Below, piece by piece: positions 43,142 to 52,796 of a stretch of 64,000 nucleotides of DNA. Source of the DNA: Haloplanus natans DSM 17983 (lineage in GTDB: Archaea; Halobacteriota; Halobacteria; Halobacteriales; Haloferacaceae); the NCBI RefSeq assembly GCF_000427685.1, contig NZ_ATYM01000003.1, positions 62,001 through 126,000 of the forward strand, read 5' to 3'. The notes beneath the pieces are model-generated. The model made no database searches. It saw only the letters and a list, made by a program, of their open reading frames with translations, and had not been told where the DNA came from. Position 1 is the stretch's first letter. The number at the start of each line of letters is the position of its first letter. The position numbers were made by a program, and so were the translations under genes.

Positions 43142-43681
43142 TCAGTCCTTCTTGAGCGGCGTGGGAATCCCGCCTGCAGTAAAGCGAGCGACCGCTCCAC
43201 ATCTTGTACACTCGTCGACGAACGCACAGACTCGAAGTGGGGTTTCTACCTCACGAATGCCACTGCACACGGAGCACTCGAACGTGGTACGATACCGGAC
43301 TGACGGACGGTGGTGTTGTCGCCGTGGGTGTGGGTTTGACGCTGCTGTCGACGTCGATGTGTCCTCTCGGGGTGTCTCGGACTGGTCGTGATCGAGCTGC
43401 CAGGCCGAATCGGGAAGCGTTTCGAAAATGCGATTTGGCTTACTGACGCCTCCATCGAGAACACCAGGCTCGGCTGGCTCGCGTGCGTCGTCTGATCGGG
43501 ATCCATCAACTGAGCTACTGTTGACGTGTGACGCATCTCGGTGACCCAGAGGATCCGTCTGTGCCCACGCACCGAGTTCGACGGCCTCTGCCTCCTCGTA
43601 GAGCACGCCGTCGATGGCAGCCGCCAGTTCGGCGAGTGGCTCGGAAATCTCGGACTCCCCGTGTTCGCTCTTCTGTAGCAC
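43142..43681 (-). CDS. Zinc-ribbon protein, N-terminus replaced by an IS end
   Basis: A 179-residue frame with a C-terminal zinc ribbon (CSVCSGIREVETPLRVCAF, then CTRCG). The first codons (VLQKSE) lie inside the terminal repeat of the IS1595 element at 43667, so the native 5' end is lost. The middle is low-complexity (Ser, Pro, Asp). Function unknown. Probably not expressed normally. Confidence 0.55.
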   Translation of the reverse strand: MLQKSEHGESEISEPLAELAAAIDGVLYEEAEAVELGAWAQTDPLGHRDASHVNSSSVDGSRSDDAREPAEPGVLDGGVSKPNRIFETLPDSAWQLDHDQSETPREDTSTSTAASNPHPRRQHHRPSVRYRTTFECSVCSGIREVETPLRVCAFVDECTRCGAVARFTAGGIPTPLKKD

Positions 43682-44665
43682 ATTGTTGATTTCAGAGAGT
43701 GGCTTTGACGGCGTGTTTGAGCGCTTTTCGTCCGGGTTTGCGGTAGAGTTCTCGTCTGAGTTGGAACGCTCGGAGATACTGTGTGAGGCGATCTTTTGAG
43801 ATGCCTCGATGCGGCGAGAGCCACCGTCGCGCCAGCGACGCGTGGCTCTCGCAGGTGTTCACGTGGACCTCCTCGTCGGCGTACTCACCGTCTCCGTGAA
43901 CGACGTATTCGCGGTCGAATTTCTCGTCTTCAATAAGCGGATCGTACGCACGAAATCCGTCGGTATAGACAGTGAGAGGCTCCTGCTGGCGGTCAGCCAG
44001 CAGGAGCCGGATCGTCGATTCGTCTGCGGATTTCACCGGCACAACGTACCGTTGCTCGGTGCCGCGATCCACGAGGACGAACACGGGTGGTTTGTCTTGA
44101 TCATACGTTCCGCGTCCACGTCGTGAGAGGCCGCGAGAGCGCGACCAGCGGTCGCGCTCGCGGCCTTTCAAGCCGGCAGAGACGTAGAACTCGTCAATTT
44201 CAACCGGGCCACGGAGATCGAGTGACGGCGCGTCGAGCGCTTCGGTGAAGCGCTCGACACGCCTGTGGATCGTTTTGTAGGTGACATCGATTTCGCACTG
44301 TAGTTGCCTGAGACTGGTGTTAAACCGCAAAAACGCGTAGATCGAGAACAACCATCTGCGGAGTGCGATCTTCGAGTGAGCGAAGATTGTGCCGGTCTTA
44401 TCGTTGAACGTGCGGTCGCAATCCTTACAGAGATACCGCTGAAAGTGCCCGTAGCTGCCGTTTCTGACCGTTCGGTCAGAACGGCAGCGAGGACAGGAAA
44501 CGCCGTCACGCCAGCGAACCTGCTGTAACAGGTCCGCTGCGACCGATTCCGACCCAAACGCATCTAGCGGAATCATCCGTGTCGGACACCGCTGACGCGG
44601 TGTCTTTGTCCTCTTCGACACGACAGCGACAGCTCGCCAGTATCAACAATCTCCTACAGAAGAGC
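43667..44665 (-). mobile_element. IS1595-family element, copy 1
   Basis: Inverted ends GCTCTTCTGTAGCACATTGT (from 43667) and the complement of CAATCTCCTACAGAAGAGC (to 44665) bound a 999-bp unit with one transposase gene. It directly adjoins copy 2, with only 9 bp (GTCCGATAC) between. Confidence 0.75.
43692..44621 (-). CDS. IS1595-family transposase
   Basis: A 309-residue DDE transposase. The N-terminal zinc ribbon is CPRCRSD...CKDCDRTFNDKTGT (about 44-85), followed by an HTH (about 100-135) and the DDE domain with EIDEFYVSAGLKGRERD, YTDGFRAY and HVNTCESHASLARRWL, as in the IS1595 (ISH4-like) group. It looks intact. Confidence 0.88.
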   Translation of the reverse strand: MSKRTKTPRQRCPTRMIPLDAFGSESVAADLLQQVRWRDGVSCPRCRSDRTVRNGSYGHFQRYLCKDCDRTFNDKTGTIFAHSKIALRRWLFSIYAFLRFNTSLRQLQCEIDVTYKTIHRRVERFTEALDAPSLDLRGPVEIDEFYVSAGLKGRERDRWSRSRGLSRRGRGTYDQDKPPVFVLVDRGTEQRYVVPVKSADESTIRLLLADRQQEPLTVYTDGFRAYDPLIEDEKFDREYVVHGDGEYADEEVHVNTCESHASLARRWLSPHRGISKDRLTQYLRAFQLRRELYRKPGRKALKHAVKATL

Positions 44666-44878
44666 GTCCGATACGCTCTTGTGAAGCACGTTGTTGATTT
44701 TCAGAGGGCGGCGTCGATAGCATGTTTGAGCGCGTCGTCACCTGGTTTTCTGTAGAGTTCGCAGCGGAGCTGAAAGGCTCTGAGATACGGCGTTAGCTTG
44801 TCTTTTGACACTCCTCGGTGGGGCGAGAGCCACCGTCGCATCAGCGACGCGTGGCTCTCGCAGGTGTTGACGTGAACG

Positions 44879-45818
44879 GGCTGTGTTGAATCACTAGACG
44901 GCGTCGGGATAGGTCGCTAAATCGAAGGAGTTGAAGCGGGAGACTCCAGTTGTCTATGACCCAAATCTCCCGCTTCACTAGCGAAGTCGTCCCGATTTCT
45001 CAAAGAGTTACTGGCGATGGAGACGAATCCGCCGCCCCAGAAGGTGGCGGCGGATTCGCCGACTATGCCCCCGTTTCCCTCCACTGTCTACGGATTTACC
45101 TCGACACGTCCTACCGAATGACGATTGACCTGCCCAAAGAGATGCCACAAATAACCGGGGAGATCGGCCTCAGCGCGGCCGATCTCCCCTCTCCATCCAC
45201 GTTGTGTAAAGCGTTCGACCGAATCAGTATGAGCGTCTGCCGAGTGCTGCTGCGCCAGTCGGCGCAGCTGCACGACCCCTCGAAACACGGCGCGATCGAC
45301 GCGACATTCTACGAACGCTCAACAGCGAGCCGCCACTACTGCCAGCGAATCAGCTACCGCGTACAGAAGCTGAAAGTCACGAAACTCGTCGATACAGAGA
45401 CGCAAGCAGTCCTTGACGTACACTGCTCAACGACTCGGGAAGGAAGCGACGCAGACCTCGCCGAGCAGATCGCCCGCCGGAACGCGGGCGATCTGCGGTC
45501 TCTTGCCGCCGACAAGGGATACGACAAGCAATCGCTCCGCGAGTCCCTTCATGACCTTGGGATTCACCCGCTCATCAAACATCGTATCTTCGCACCCTAC
45601 GACCACGTGCACAACGCCAGAATCGACGAACAGCGCTACAATCAGCGCTCTATGACCGAGACCGTGAACTCGGCTGTGAAGCGCTCGCTCGGCTTCGCCG
45701 TGCGAGCGCGTTCGTGGTTCCGTGAGTTCCGAGAAATCGCCCTGATGTGTGCGGTCTACAACATCAAACGCTTCGTGAAACAGTGAATTCGAACGCAGTA
45801 TGGCGATTCAACACAGCC
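44879..45818 (+). mobile_element. IS5-family (ISH1-like) element with perfect 8-bp target duplication
   Basis: Terminal repeats GGCTGTGTTGAATC at both ends. CGTGAACG is duplicated at 44871-44878 and 45819-45826. The 940-bp unit carries one transposase gene and lies inside IS1595 copy 2, so it is the youngest of the three insertions. Confidence 0.88.
44950..45786 (+). CDS. IS5-family transposase
   Basis: A 278-residue DDE transposase: first Asp in HGAIDATFYERS (about 113-124), second in SLAADKGYDKQSL, and the final Glu in MTETVNSAVKRSLG. The length and layout are those of haloarchaeal IS5 (ISH1-type) enzymes. The frame is complete. Confidence 0.88.
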   Translation: MSMTQISRFTSEVVPISQRVTGDGDESAAPEGGGGFADYAPVSLHCLRIYLDTSYRMTIDLPKEMPQITGEIGLSAADLPSPSTLCKAFDRISMSVCRVLLRQSAQLHDPSKHGAIDATFYERSTASRHYCQRISYRVQKLKVTKLVDTETQAVLDVHCSTTREGSDADLAEQIARRNAGDLRSLAADKGYDKQSLRESLHDLGIHPLIKHRIFAPYDHVHNARIDEQRYNQRSMTETVNSAVKRSLGFAVRARSWFREFREIALMCAVYNIKRFVKQ

Positions 45819-46615
45819 CGTGAACGTCACCGTCAGCGTATTCTCCGTCGCCGTGGACGACGTATTCACGGGTGAATGCGTCGTCGTCTTCTAGCGGGTC
45901 GTACGCTCGAAATCCGTCCGTATAGACGGTCAACGACTCCTCGTCGTGGTCAGCAAGCAGGAGTCGAATGGTCGATTCGTCGGCGGATTTCGCTGGCACG
46001 ACGTAGCGCTCGTCCGAGCCACGATCGACCAGCCTGAACACCGGCGGTTTGTCGCCGTTGTACGAGCCTCGTCCGCGTGTAGACAAACCACGCGAGCGCG
46101 ACTCTTGATCGCGCTCGCGGCCTTTGAGACCGGCAGACACGTACACTTCGTCGATTTCGACCGGTCCAGACAGCGTGATCGAAGGCGCGTCGAGCGCTCT
46201 GGCGAAGCGCTCGACGCGCCGTCTCACCGTTCTGTACGAAAGATCGAGCTCCGCCTCGATCTGGCGAATGCTCGTGCTGAACCGTAAGAAGATGTAGATC
46301 GTGAAGTACCACTCTTTCAGCGAGAGCTTTGAGTGAGCGAAGATCGTGCCGGTCTTGTCGTTGAACGTCCGGCCGCAATTCTTACACAGATACCGCTGAT
46401 ACTCCCGATAGCTGCCGTTTCTGACCGTCAGGTCAGAACGGCAGCGGGGGCACTCGACGCCATCACGCCAGCGAACCTGCTGCAACAGGTCCGCTGCAGC
46501 CGATTCCGACACGAACCGGCTTATTGGGAACATATCGGGCACCGCTGGCGCGGTGCCCTTGCCCTCTTCGACTTTCAGCCACAGCTCTCGCGATCAACAA
46601 TCTACTTCGCAAGAG

Positions 46616-47450
46616 CGAATCCGATAAGCAGCCAACGTGGTGTCCCGGTTGCGGTGACTTCGGCACGATGAACGGGATGATGAAAGCGCTAGCGAATACC
46701 GGGAACGACCCGGACAACACGTTCATCGTCGCGGGGATCGGCTGTTCCGGGAAGATCGGGACTTATATGCACAGCTACGCGCTCCACGGTGTTCACGGCC
46801 GCGCACTCCCAGTGGGTATCGGGGCGAAGCTGGCGAATCCGAACCTCGAAGTGATGGTCGCTGGCGGCGACGGAGATGGCTACTCGATTGGCGCTGGCCA
46901 TTTCATCCACGCCGTCCGCCGCAACGTCGACATAACATATATATTGATGGACAACTGAATCTACGGCCTCACGAAGGGACAAGCCTCGCCGACCTCGCGT
47001 GAGGACTTCGAAACCTCGACGACGCCCGAGGGGCCGAAACAGCCGCCGGTCAACCCACTCGCGCTCGCACTGGCTGCCGGGGGGACGTTCATTGCGCAGT
47101 CGTTCTCGTCGGACGCACAGCGCCACAACGAGATCGTTCAGAGAGCCGTCGAACACGACGGCTTCGGCTTCGTCAACGTCTACAGCCACTGTGTGACGTT
47201 CAACGACGTCGATACCTACGACTACTTCCGAGATACGATTGTCGATCTCGCCGAGACTGACCACGATCCGACGGATTACGACGACGCTACGGACGCAATT
47301 ATGGACGGCGATAAAGAGTACCAGGGTGTAATCTATCAGGACGAGCACTCGGTTGCCTACGAAGAGCGTGAAGGGCTCTCAGAGAATATGGCTGTCATAC
47401 CCGACGGAGCGCCGGACGATGCAACGGATCTCGTTCGGGAGTTCTACTGA
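46616..47450 (+). pseudogene. korB: 2-oxoacid:ferredoxin oxidoreductase beta subunit, truncated and with an in-frame stop
   Basis: SDKQPTWCPGCGDFGTMNGM, the TPP site GGDGDGYSIGAGHF and DNxIYGLTKGQASPTS identify the beta subunit of pyruvate/2-oxoglutarate:ferredoxin oxidoreductase. A TGA (46956-46958) stands where the family has Arg or Gln, after which the same frame stays open to 47450 with full homology. The first codons are replaced by the IS1595 end. No alpha subunit is nearby. It is a decayed extra copy, not the working enzyme. Confidence 0.88.
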
Positions 47451-47455
47451 TACCT

Positions 47456-47605
47456 ATGCCTGATTGCGCTACCTGTGGCGGACATATTTCTGCTCAGTTC
47501 GCACGAGTTTTCGGCGACAAAGACGGCGTCGTTCTCGCGTGCCCGTCCTGCTCGCCTAATGCTGGTATTGGAAAAGAAATACAGCAGCGAGCTGATAATA
47601 TATAG
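47456..47605 (+). CDS. Small zinc-finger protein (DUF7563-like)
   Basis: A 49-residue protein MPDCATCGGHISAQFARVFG, then VLACPSCSPNAG. Two CxxC pairs about 24 residues apart fit the small haloarchaeal single-zinc proteins of the DUF7563 type. It starts 5 bp after the korB-like stop. Function unknown. Confidence 0.6.
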   Translation: MPDCATCGGHISAQFARVFGDKDGVVLACPSCSPNAGIGKEIQQRADNI

Positions 47606-47740
47606 GATTCTCTCTCTCCCAGGCCCTAACCCAATTGTATTGATGTCCGTGGACGGGCCGAGTCGTACAATTATTAGTATGTACCTTCGTTTATTGATTG
47701 AGTATACCACGACTACGATTACCACTCATCAAGATCGTAT
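47606..47740. other. Short AT-rich intergenic region
   Basis: No gene. AT-rich with several TATA-like stretches, probably the promoter region of the histidine kinase. Confidence 0.3.
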
Positions 47741-49195
47741 ATGAGCAGTAATGGCAAACCCAATCAATAGAGGTATCGTGCTCTGTTTGAGAACAGTCGT
47801 GATGCGCTGTTGTTGTTCGACCGTGATGGGTATTTTGACTGCAATACACGCGCAGTCGAACTCTTCGGCCTCAATTCAAAGGAAGAGGCGCTCACGTATA
47901 CGCCGTGGGACCTTGCACCGCAAACCCAACCTGATGGCGCCAACTCGAAAGAGGTCGCACAGACACACATCGAGACGGCATTTCAACAGGGCGGCGCGTT
48001 CTTCGAATACACCCATCAGACCGTAGGGGGGACGACATTTCCAGCCGAGGTGAAGTTGACCCGGTTTGAAGATGACGGCCGGCCAGTCCTGCACTCCCTC
48101 GTCAGAGACATCACCGAGCGGAAAGAACGAGAACGCGAACTCACAGAAAGCGAGGCCAAATACCGGAACCTCTTCGAGAGCACCCAGGACGCTCTCATGT
48201 TACTGGACAGGCAGGGATTCTTTGATTGCAATGAACAGACCTTGGACCTATTCGGCATCGAGTCTGTAGATACGTTTGCTGAGTATACTCCGTGGGATCT
48301 TGCACCGCCAACGCAACCGGACGGGAGAGACTCGGAGGAAGCAGCCCAAGAGCACATCGAGACCGCTTTCGAGACGGGGACCGCCTTTTTCGAGTGGGTA
48401 CATCGACGCCCCGACGGGACTGAGTTCCCCGCAGAGGTCAAGCTCAGCCGATTCGATCATCGTGGGGAACCACGTTTGCACGCATTAGTCCGGAACATCT
48501 CTGATCGGAAAGGCTACGAACGAGAGATACGAGAACAACGCGATAATCTCGAAATCCTGAATCAGGTGCTTCGCCACGACATCCGCAACGACATTCAGTT
48601 GATAATGGCATATGCAGAGTTGGCTGCCGACCAATCGGGGTCCGGCTCTATTCGAGAACACCTAAATATTGTCCTAGAAAACGCAGAACACGCTGTCGAG
48701 ATTACGACGACTGCTCGACAAATGGCGAAAGTGATGCTCTCAGACACTGAAAATATCGCTCCGACTCCTCTTGGCCCGTCGCTTTCCAGCGCAGTCGAAG
48801 AAGTACAGAATACCTACCCGGACGCCGTGGTCACGCCTACTGCGGCCGTGCCGGAGACACCAGTTCAGGCAAACGATATGCTCGAGGCGGTCTTTCGCAA
48901 TCTTCTGAAGAACGCGATCCAGCACAACGACAAGGAGGTCCCAGAGGTGGATATCTCGGCAGGTGAACGGACGGACTCTGTCCTGGTTCAGATTGCGGAT
49001 AACGGACCGGGAATCGCGGATACAGAGAAGGAGACCATCTTTGGGAAGGGGGAAACGGGCCTCGACAGCTCCGGCACCGGGCTCGGCTTGTATCTGGTCA
49101 AGACGCTCGTAGAATCTTACGGCGGGGTAATCGAGATAGATGACAACGAGCCTGTCGGGGCGGTTTTCAGCGTCACAGTTCCGAAAGCGGGCTAA
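47741..49195 (+). pseudogene. PAS-PAS histidine kinase with early in-frame amber
   Basis: From ATG 47741 the frame is MSSNGKPNQ, TAG (47768-47770), then RYRALFENSRDALLLFDRDG and onward without a break for 474 codons. Two PAS domains (about 10-120 and 130-245) precede the HisKA-like H-box LRHDIRNDIQ, N-box NLLKNAIQHN, G1 DNGPGI and G2 GTGLGLYLV. It would sense a signal and phosphorylate a response regulator. The amber removes normal initiation unless translation restarts at a TTG near 47810, so the first PAS domain would be shortened. Confidence 0.75.
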
Positions 49196-49200
49196 CCGCT

Positions 49201-49299
49201 ATGCATGACACGATGACGGAGAAGGAACGGATCGAAATGTATCAAACGTGGGCCGAGTATCGAGAAAACCTCCGTACCGGAACGAAACCTAACGAGTGA
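49201..49299 (+). CDS. Possible 32-residue protein after the kinase
   Basis: ATG 49201, 5 bp after the kinase stop, opens a charged 32-residue frame (MHDTMTEKERIEMYQTWAEY at the start). Spacing suggests translational coupling. No family is known to me. Confidence 0.35.
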   Translation: MHDTMTEKERIEMYQTWAEYRENLRTGTKPNE

Positions 49300-49342
49300 C
49301 TCTCACCCTACATTTTTCTCAGCGGTAGTTCTTGGGTGACGT

Positions 49343-50251
49343 ATGGATTTGGATCGGGCGCGTGGTGTCCTCCTTTGGCTAGCGTGTGGAGATGCGCTTG
49401 GCCGGCCAGTCGAGTTTACATCTGCGTCGGAGATCAGTGCTGAACATAGACGGCTCGACGAGATGGTCGGGCATGGCACGTGGAACCAGCCAGCCGGGAC
49501 GATTACAGACGACACCGAACAAGCGCTGTGCCTCGCCCGAAGTCTAGTAGAACACGAACCGTTCGATCCGACGGATATCGCAGAGCGGTTCGTCGCGTGG
49601 TACGACAGCGGGCCGTTCGATATCGGGCGCATGACGATGCGGTCGCTCAGCCGCCTCAAACACGGTGACCAATGGGACGAGGCAGGCCAGCACGTCTGGG
49701 AGCAGAGCCGAGAAGGTCAGAACGCAGGCAACGGGAGCGTGATGCGGTGTCCACCACTCGCCATCCCATACGCGAATGACTGGGGCCGACTCGTCGAGGT
49801 AAGTCGGCAGTCCTCACAGATCACGCACGCTGACTCACGATGTACTGATGACTGTGCGATCCTGAATCTCACAGTGGCTGGCCTCCTTGACGATGCGGAT
49901 ACGCCGTTGCAGGACGCGCTTGACTACGTCGGTGCGGACGCGCCTGATGAGCTTGCGACGGCACTCCGACCGCTTGCCCGTGGCGACTCGCCCGATACGT
50001 TGGAGACATCGGGCTACGTTGTGCATTCGCTGCAGACAGCACTCCACGATGGCCTTGTCGTGGACAGTGCCGAGGACGCGATTGTGACGGCGGTGAATCG
50101 TGGCGGTGATACGGATACGATTGGGGCAATTGCAGGGACAGTCGCTGGGGCGCGGTTTGGGGCGTTACAGCTTCCGGATCGATGGCTGGGTGCTATCGAC
50201 GAGACCGACGAACTCGAAACGCTAACCGAGCGACTCGTGGAGGTGGCGTGA
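49343..50251 (+). CDS. ADP-ribosylglycohydrolase (DraG/ARH family)
   Basis: A 302-residue protein with the binuclear metal signatures of ADP-ribosylglycohydrolases: GTITDDTEQAL (52-62) at the N-terminus and NRGGDTDTIGAIAGTVAGA near the C-terminus (about 250). A central GQNAGNGSVMRCPPLAIPY fits the substrate pocket. It removes ADP-ribose from proteins or nucleic acids. No ADP-ribosyltransferase is visible here, so the partner or phage-derived target is unknown. Confidence 0.88.
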   Translation: MDLDRARGVLLWLACGDALGRPVEFTSASEISAEHRRLDEMVGHGTWNQPAGTITDDTEQALCLARSLVEHEPFDPTDIAERFVAWYDSGPFDIGRMTMRSLSRLKHGDQWDEAGQHVWEQSREGQNAGNGSVMRCPPLAIPYANDWGRLVEVSRQSSQITHADSRCTDDCAILNLTVAGLLDDADTPLQDALDYVGADAPDELATALRPLARGDSPDTLETSGYVVHSLQTALHDGLVVDSAEDAIVTAVNRGGDTDTIGAIAGTVAGARFGALQLPDRWLGAIDETDELETLTERLVEVA

Positions 50252-50429
50252 TGTACGTGTTGGTGTCTTGAATGAGACGTGTGGGTCGAGTCAGCATCGG
50301 CGGCGGGTCGGGACTCCATACAAACCGAGTCTAACCGGCCCAGATTGTTTGGGTGAACTATAGCCACGAGAGACCAGTATTGAGCTCTTCGAGGAAGGAT
50401 GGACGGATCTCCACAGTGGGTGGGAGGGA

Positions 50430-51258
50430 AAGTTGTTCGCCTTCCCAGTCAGAAATCAACGCGTTCGCTTGGGAGATTCTGCTGACGGTGAAACAACGGC
50501 TGGAAGTGGGCGGCTGGCGCGTCGTCCACGGCATCGTCGACTTCAGATGGGTGACGTCGGACCCCGACGTCGGCGACGAGGACCGCGCGGACCTCGAGAC
50601 GCTCACAATGGAGATCACGGAACGCATCGAGATTCGGCTCGAACACGAAGCCTACTATGACTGGGTGGCGTTCGTCCCACAGCGTCATAGCGACGCCGGC
50701 GCGTTGACGAAGCACTTCGGGAAGGTCGCCGACGAAGACGAGTTCAAGATCAGAGGCATCGAAGCTCGACAGCGCTCGACGCCGCCGTTCATCGAGGCCG
50801 TCCAGCGGAACTGTCTCGAACGGTTCGACGCGACCCGGTCGCCGGACGCAGTGCTTGATTGTCTCCAGGATGCCATCGAGCGGCTCCACGCTGGAACGGT
50901 GCCTGTTGCGGAACTCGTCGAACGGAATCGTATCTCCAAGCCGCTCGAAGGGTACACACAGAACACGCAAAACGTGGCGGCGCTGAAGCGGGCTCGCGAT
51001 CACGACCTCGCTGTCCATCCCGGACAGGACATCGAGTACGTGGTCGTCGACGACGAGAAATCCCCACGAGACCGGGTCGCGTTGGCTCACGAGGAGATCG
51101 AGTCGTATGATCCGTCGTACTACGAGACGCAACTCGTCAGAGCTGTCGAAAGTATCCTGTCTCCGCTGGGTTGGGATAGAATAGATATAAAACGGGATCT
51201 AACGGGCGACCGCCAGTCCGATCTGGATGAATATAATTCGACGCGGAGTAGTAGCTAA
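50430..51258 (+). pseudogene. C-terminal fragment of a family-B DNA polymerase
   Basis: From VKQRLEVGGWRVVHGIVDFR through DWVAFVPQRHSDAGALTKHF, KIRGIEARQRSTPPFIEAVQ and LVERNRISKPLEGYTQNTQN the frame matches the palm end and thumb of haloarchaeal PolB enzymes. The catalytic YGDTDS motif appears only as HGIVDF and everything N-terminal of it (exonuclease, fingers) is missing. The ORF can be extended to an ATG at 50353, but the added head is not polymerase-like. It is a relic beside origin 2. Confidence 0.75.
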
Positions 51259-51369
51259 TCCGTTGGCAACCATGACCGAAGAGGGCTGATTAGGTCCTTA
51301 GTGGCGAAGAGAATCCACTGATACACTCTGGACGAGGGGTGACATATTCAGCGTATCACAAAATAGAAA

Positions 51370-51410
51370 GTTACCCCACACTCGCACAGCTATTATTTTT
51401 GTGGGGTAAC
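51370..51410. promoter_or_regulatory. Module-2 inverted repeat GTTACCCCACA, origin-side site
   Basis: Perfect 11-bp arms at 51370-51380 and 51400-51410 with a 19-bp spacer, 31 bp before the first origin-2 repeat and not at a gene start. Confidence 0.7.
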
Positions 51411-51440
51411 TGCACTAGTCACCAGCTAACTGATATATGT

Positions 51441-51515
51441 CACACACCGGGTTTCCGGTGAAGTGGATAACTAGCCAACTAGTTTCCCGATCGCTTCACC
51501 GGAAACCCGGTGTGC
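51441..51515. repeat. Origin region 2, left side: two Orc1/Cdc6 repeats
   Basis: CACACCGGGTTTCCGGTGAA at 51443-51462 and its complement TTCACCGGAAACCCGGTGTG at 51495-51514 face each other. They lie just downstream of the Orc1/Cdc6-2 gene. Confidence 0.8.
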
Positions 51516-51574
51516 GTCGGCGCCACCAACAGACGTAACGTGGATCGGGAACGGTATCGAGAGGTTTCTGTAGC

Positions 51575-52789
51575 TCACTCGATCGTATCAGCCAGGACAT
51601 CTTTGACGACTGCAGGGTCTTCGAGCAACGTGTGTTCCGTATAGCTTCCTTCAGCACTCCCGCCGCTATGGCGCGATTGCTCGACGATATCCAGAAACGC
51701 GTGTTCTTTCAGGAGATCGCGAACCCGACGAAGCGAAAGCGAGTCGGAGCCTTCCTGTCGGCAGATCTGCTCGTAGAGATCGTAGACTCGAGTCGTACGG
51801 AAGCCCTGATTGTCGGGCGTAGTCTCATCTTCACGGGCATTGATCGACAGCATCGTCAGTGCCTGCAGCACGTACCGTGAGTGCGGTGTCGAGCCACGAA
51901 TCAACTCCCTGAATCGGTCGGTTTCGGCGCGTTCGCGGGCCTGTGTCACGAACTCTTCGCGAACGGTCTCGGCTTCGGTCGATTGGGCTATCTCACCGGC
52001 ATAGCGCAGGATGTCGATGGCCTTACGGGCGTCACCATGTTCACGAGCGGCGAGCGCCGCGGCCCGTGGAATAACACCATCGTCCAGTACGCCATCACGG
52101 AACGCATCGCTTCGAGCGACCATGATCTCGTTGAGTTGAGAGGCGTCGTAGGGCGGAAAGACGAACTCGCGTTCGCAGAGGCTCGATTTGACCCGTTCGT
52201 CCATCCGATCCTTGTACTTGATCTTGTTACTGACACCGATCACGCCGATCTTACACGACTCGAGTTTCCCGGCCTCGCCGGCTCGCGAGAGTTGCATCAA
52301 AATATCGTCGTCTTCCAGTTTATCGATCTCGTCGAGCATGATCAACACAACGTCGTATTCGGCATCGAGGATCTTCCACAGCCGTTTGTAGTAGGTGGCG
52401 GTGCTGATGCCCTTGTCCGGAATATAGATGTCCGTCTCATCAGTGTTGACACTGCTCGCAATCGTCTGTACTGCCTGCGTTTCGGTTCCATCCTGCGCAC
52501 AGTCGACGTAAGCGTGGGCCGCGCTGACACCTTCCTCGTCGGCAGTCTGGACGAGTCGGCGAGACACGTATTTGGCACAGAGCGATTTTCCCGTGCCAGT
52601 CTTGCCGTAGATGAGGACATTACTCGGAGACTGACCGAAAATACCGGGATTGACGGCGTTCGCGAGCTGACCGATTTCCTCGCCCCGGCCGACGATCCGT
52701 CCCTCCTCGGGGAGGTGATTAATTTCGAGTAGCTCTTTATCCACGAAGATCGGATCCTCCCGAATGAATAGATCGTCGGATTTGGACAT
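51575..52789 (-). CDS. orc1/cdc6: Orc1/Cdc6 replication initiator 2
   Basis: A 404-residue AAA+ initiator: Walker A GKTGTGKS (62-69), Walker B VVLIMLDEID (147-156), sensor 1 KIGVIGVSNKIKYKDRMDERV, sensor 2 HGDARKAIDILRYAGEIAQ and a C-terminal winged helix (about 305-395). Origin repeats of a second type flank it, two downstream and five upstream. It differs widely from initiator 1 and should serve its own origin, which suggests a fused or multi-origin replicon. Confidence 0.95.
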   Translation of the reverse strand: MSKSDDLFIREDPIFVDKELLEINHLPEEGRIVGRGEEIGQLANAVNPGIFGQSPSNVLIYGKTGTGKSLCAKYVSRRLVQTADEEGVSAAHAYVDCAQDGTETQAVQTIASSVNTDETDIYIPDKGISTATYYKRLWKILDAEYDVVLIMLDEIDKLEDDDILMQLSRAGEAGKLESCKIGVIGVSNKIKYKDRMDERVKSSLCEREFVFPPYDASQLNEIMVARSDAFRDGVLDDGVIPRAAALAAREHGDARKAIDILRYAGEIAQSTEAETVREEFVTQARERAETDRFRELIRGSTPHSRYVLQALTMLSINAREDETTPDNQGFRTTRVYDLYEQICRQEGSDSLSLRRVRDLLKEHAFLDIVEQSRHSGGSAEGSYTEHTLLEDPAVVKDVLADTIE

Positions 52790-52796
52790 TCGTTAT

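Larger units (their letters stand above)
44701..46542 (-). pseudogene. IS1595 transposase split by IS5
   Basis: The N-terminal 240 codons (46542 to about 45819) and the C-terminal part (44878 to 44701: VNTCESHASLMRRWLSPHRG onwards) join in frame if 44879-45818 and one 8-bp duplication are removed, giving a 297-residue IS1595 transposase close to that at 43692. It is inactive in its present state. Confidence 0.85.
44675..46615 (-). mobile_element. IS1595-family element, copy 2, interrupted by an IS5 element
   Basis: Ends GCTCTTGTGAAGCACGTTGT (from 44675) and the complement of CAATCTACTTCGCAAGAGC (to 46615). Without the 948 bp of IS5 plus target duplication the unit is 993 bp, like copy 1. TCCGATA occurs at 44667-44673 and again 3 bp beyond the right end, consistent with target duplication in the korB-like gene. 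Confidence 0.72.

Noticed and set aside
49835-50129. Short minus-strand frames inside the ADP-ribosylglycohydrolase gene
   Set aside because: Shadows of the plus-strand gene, which is complete.
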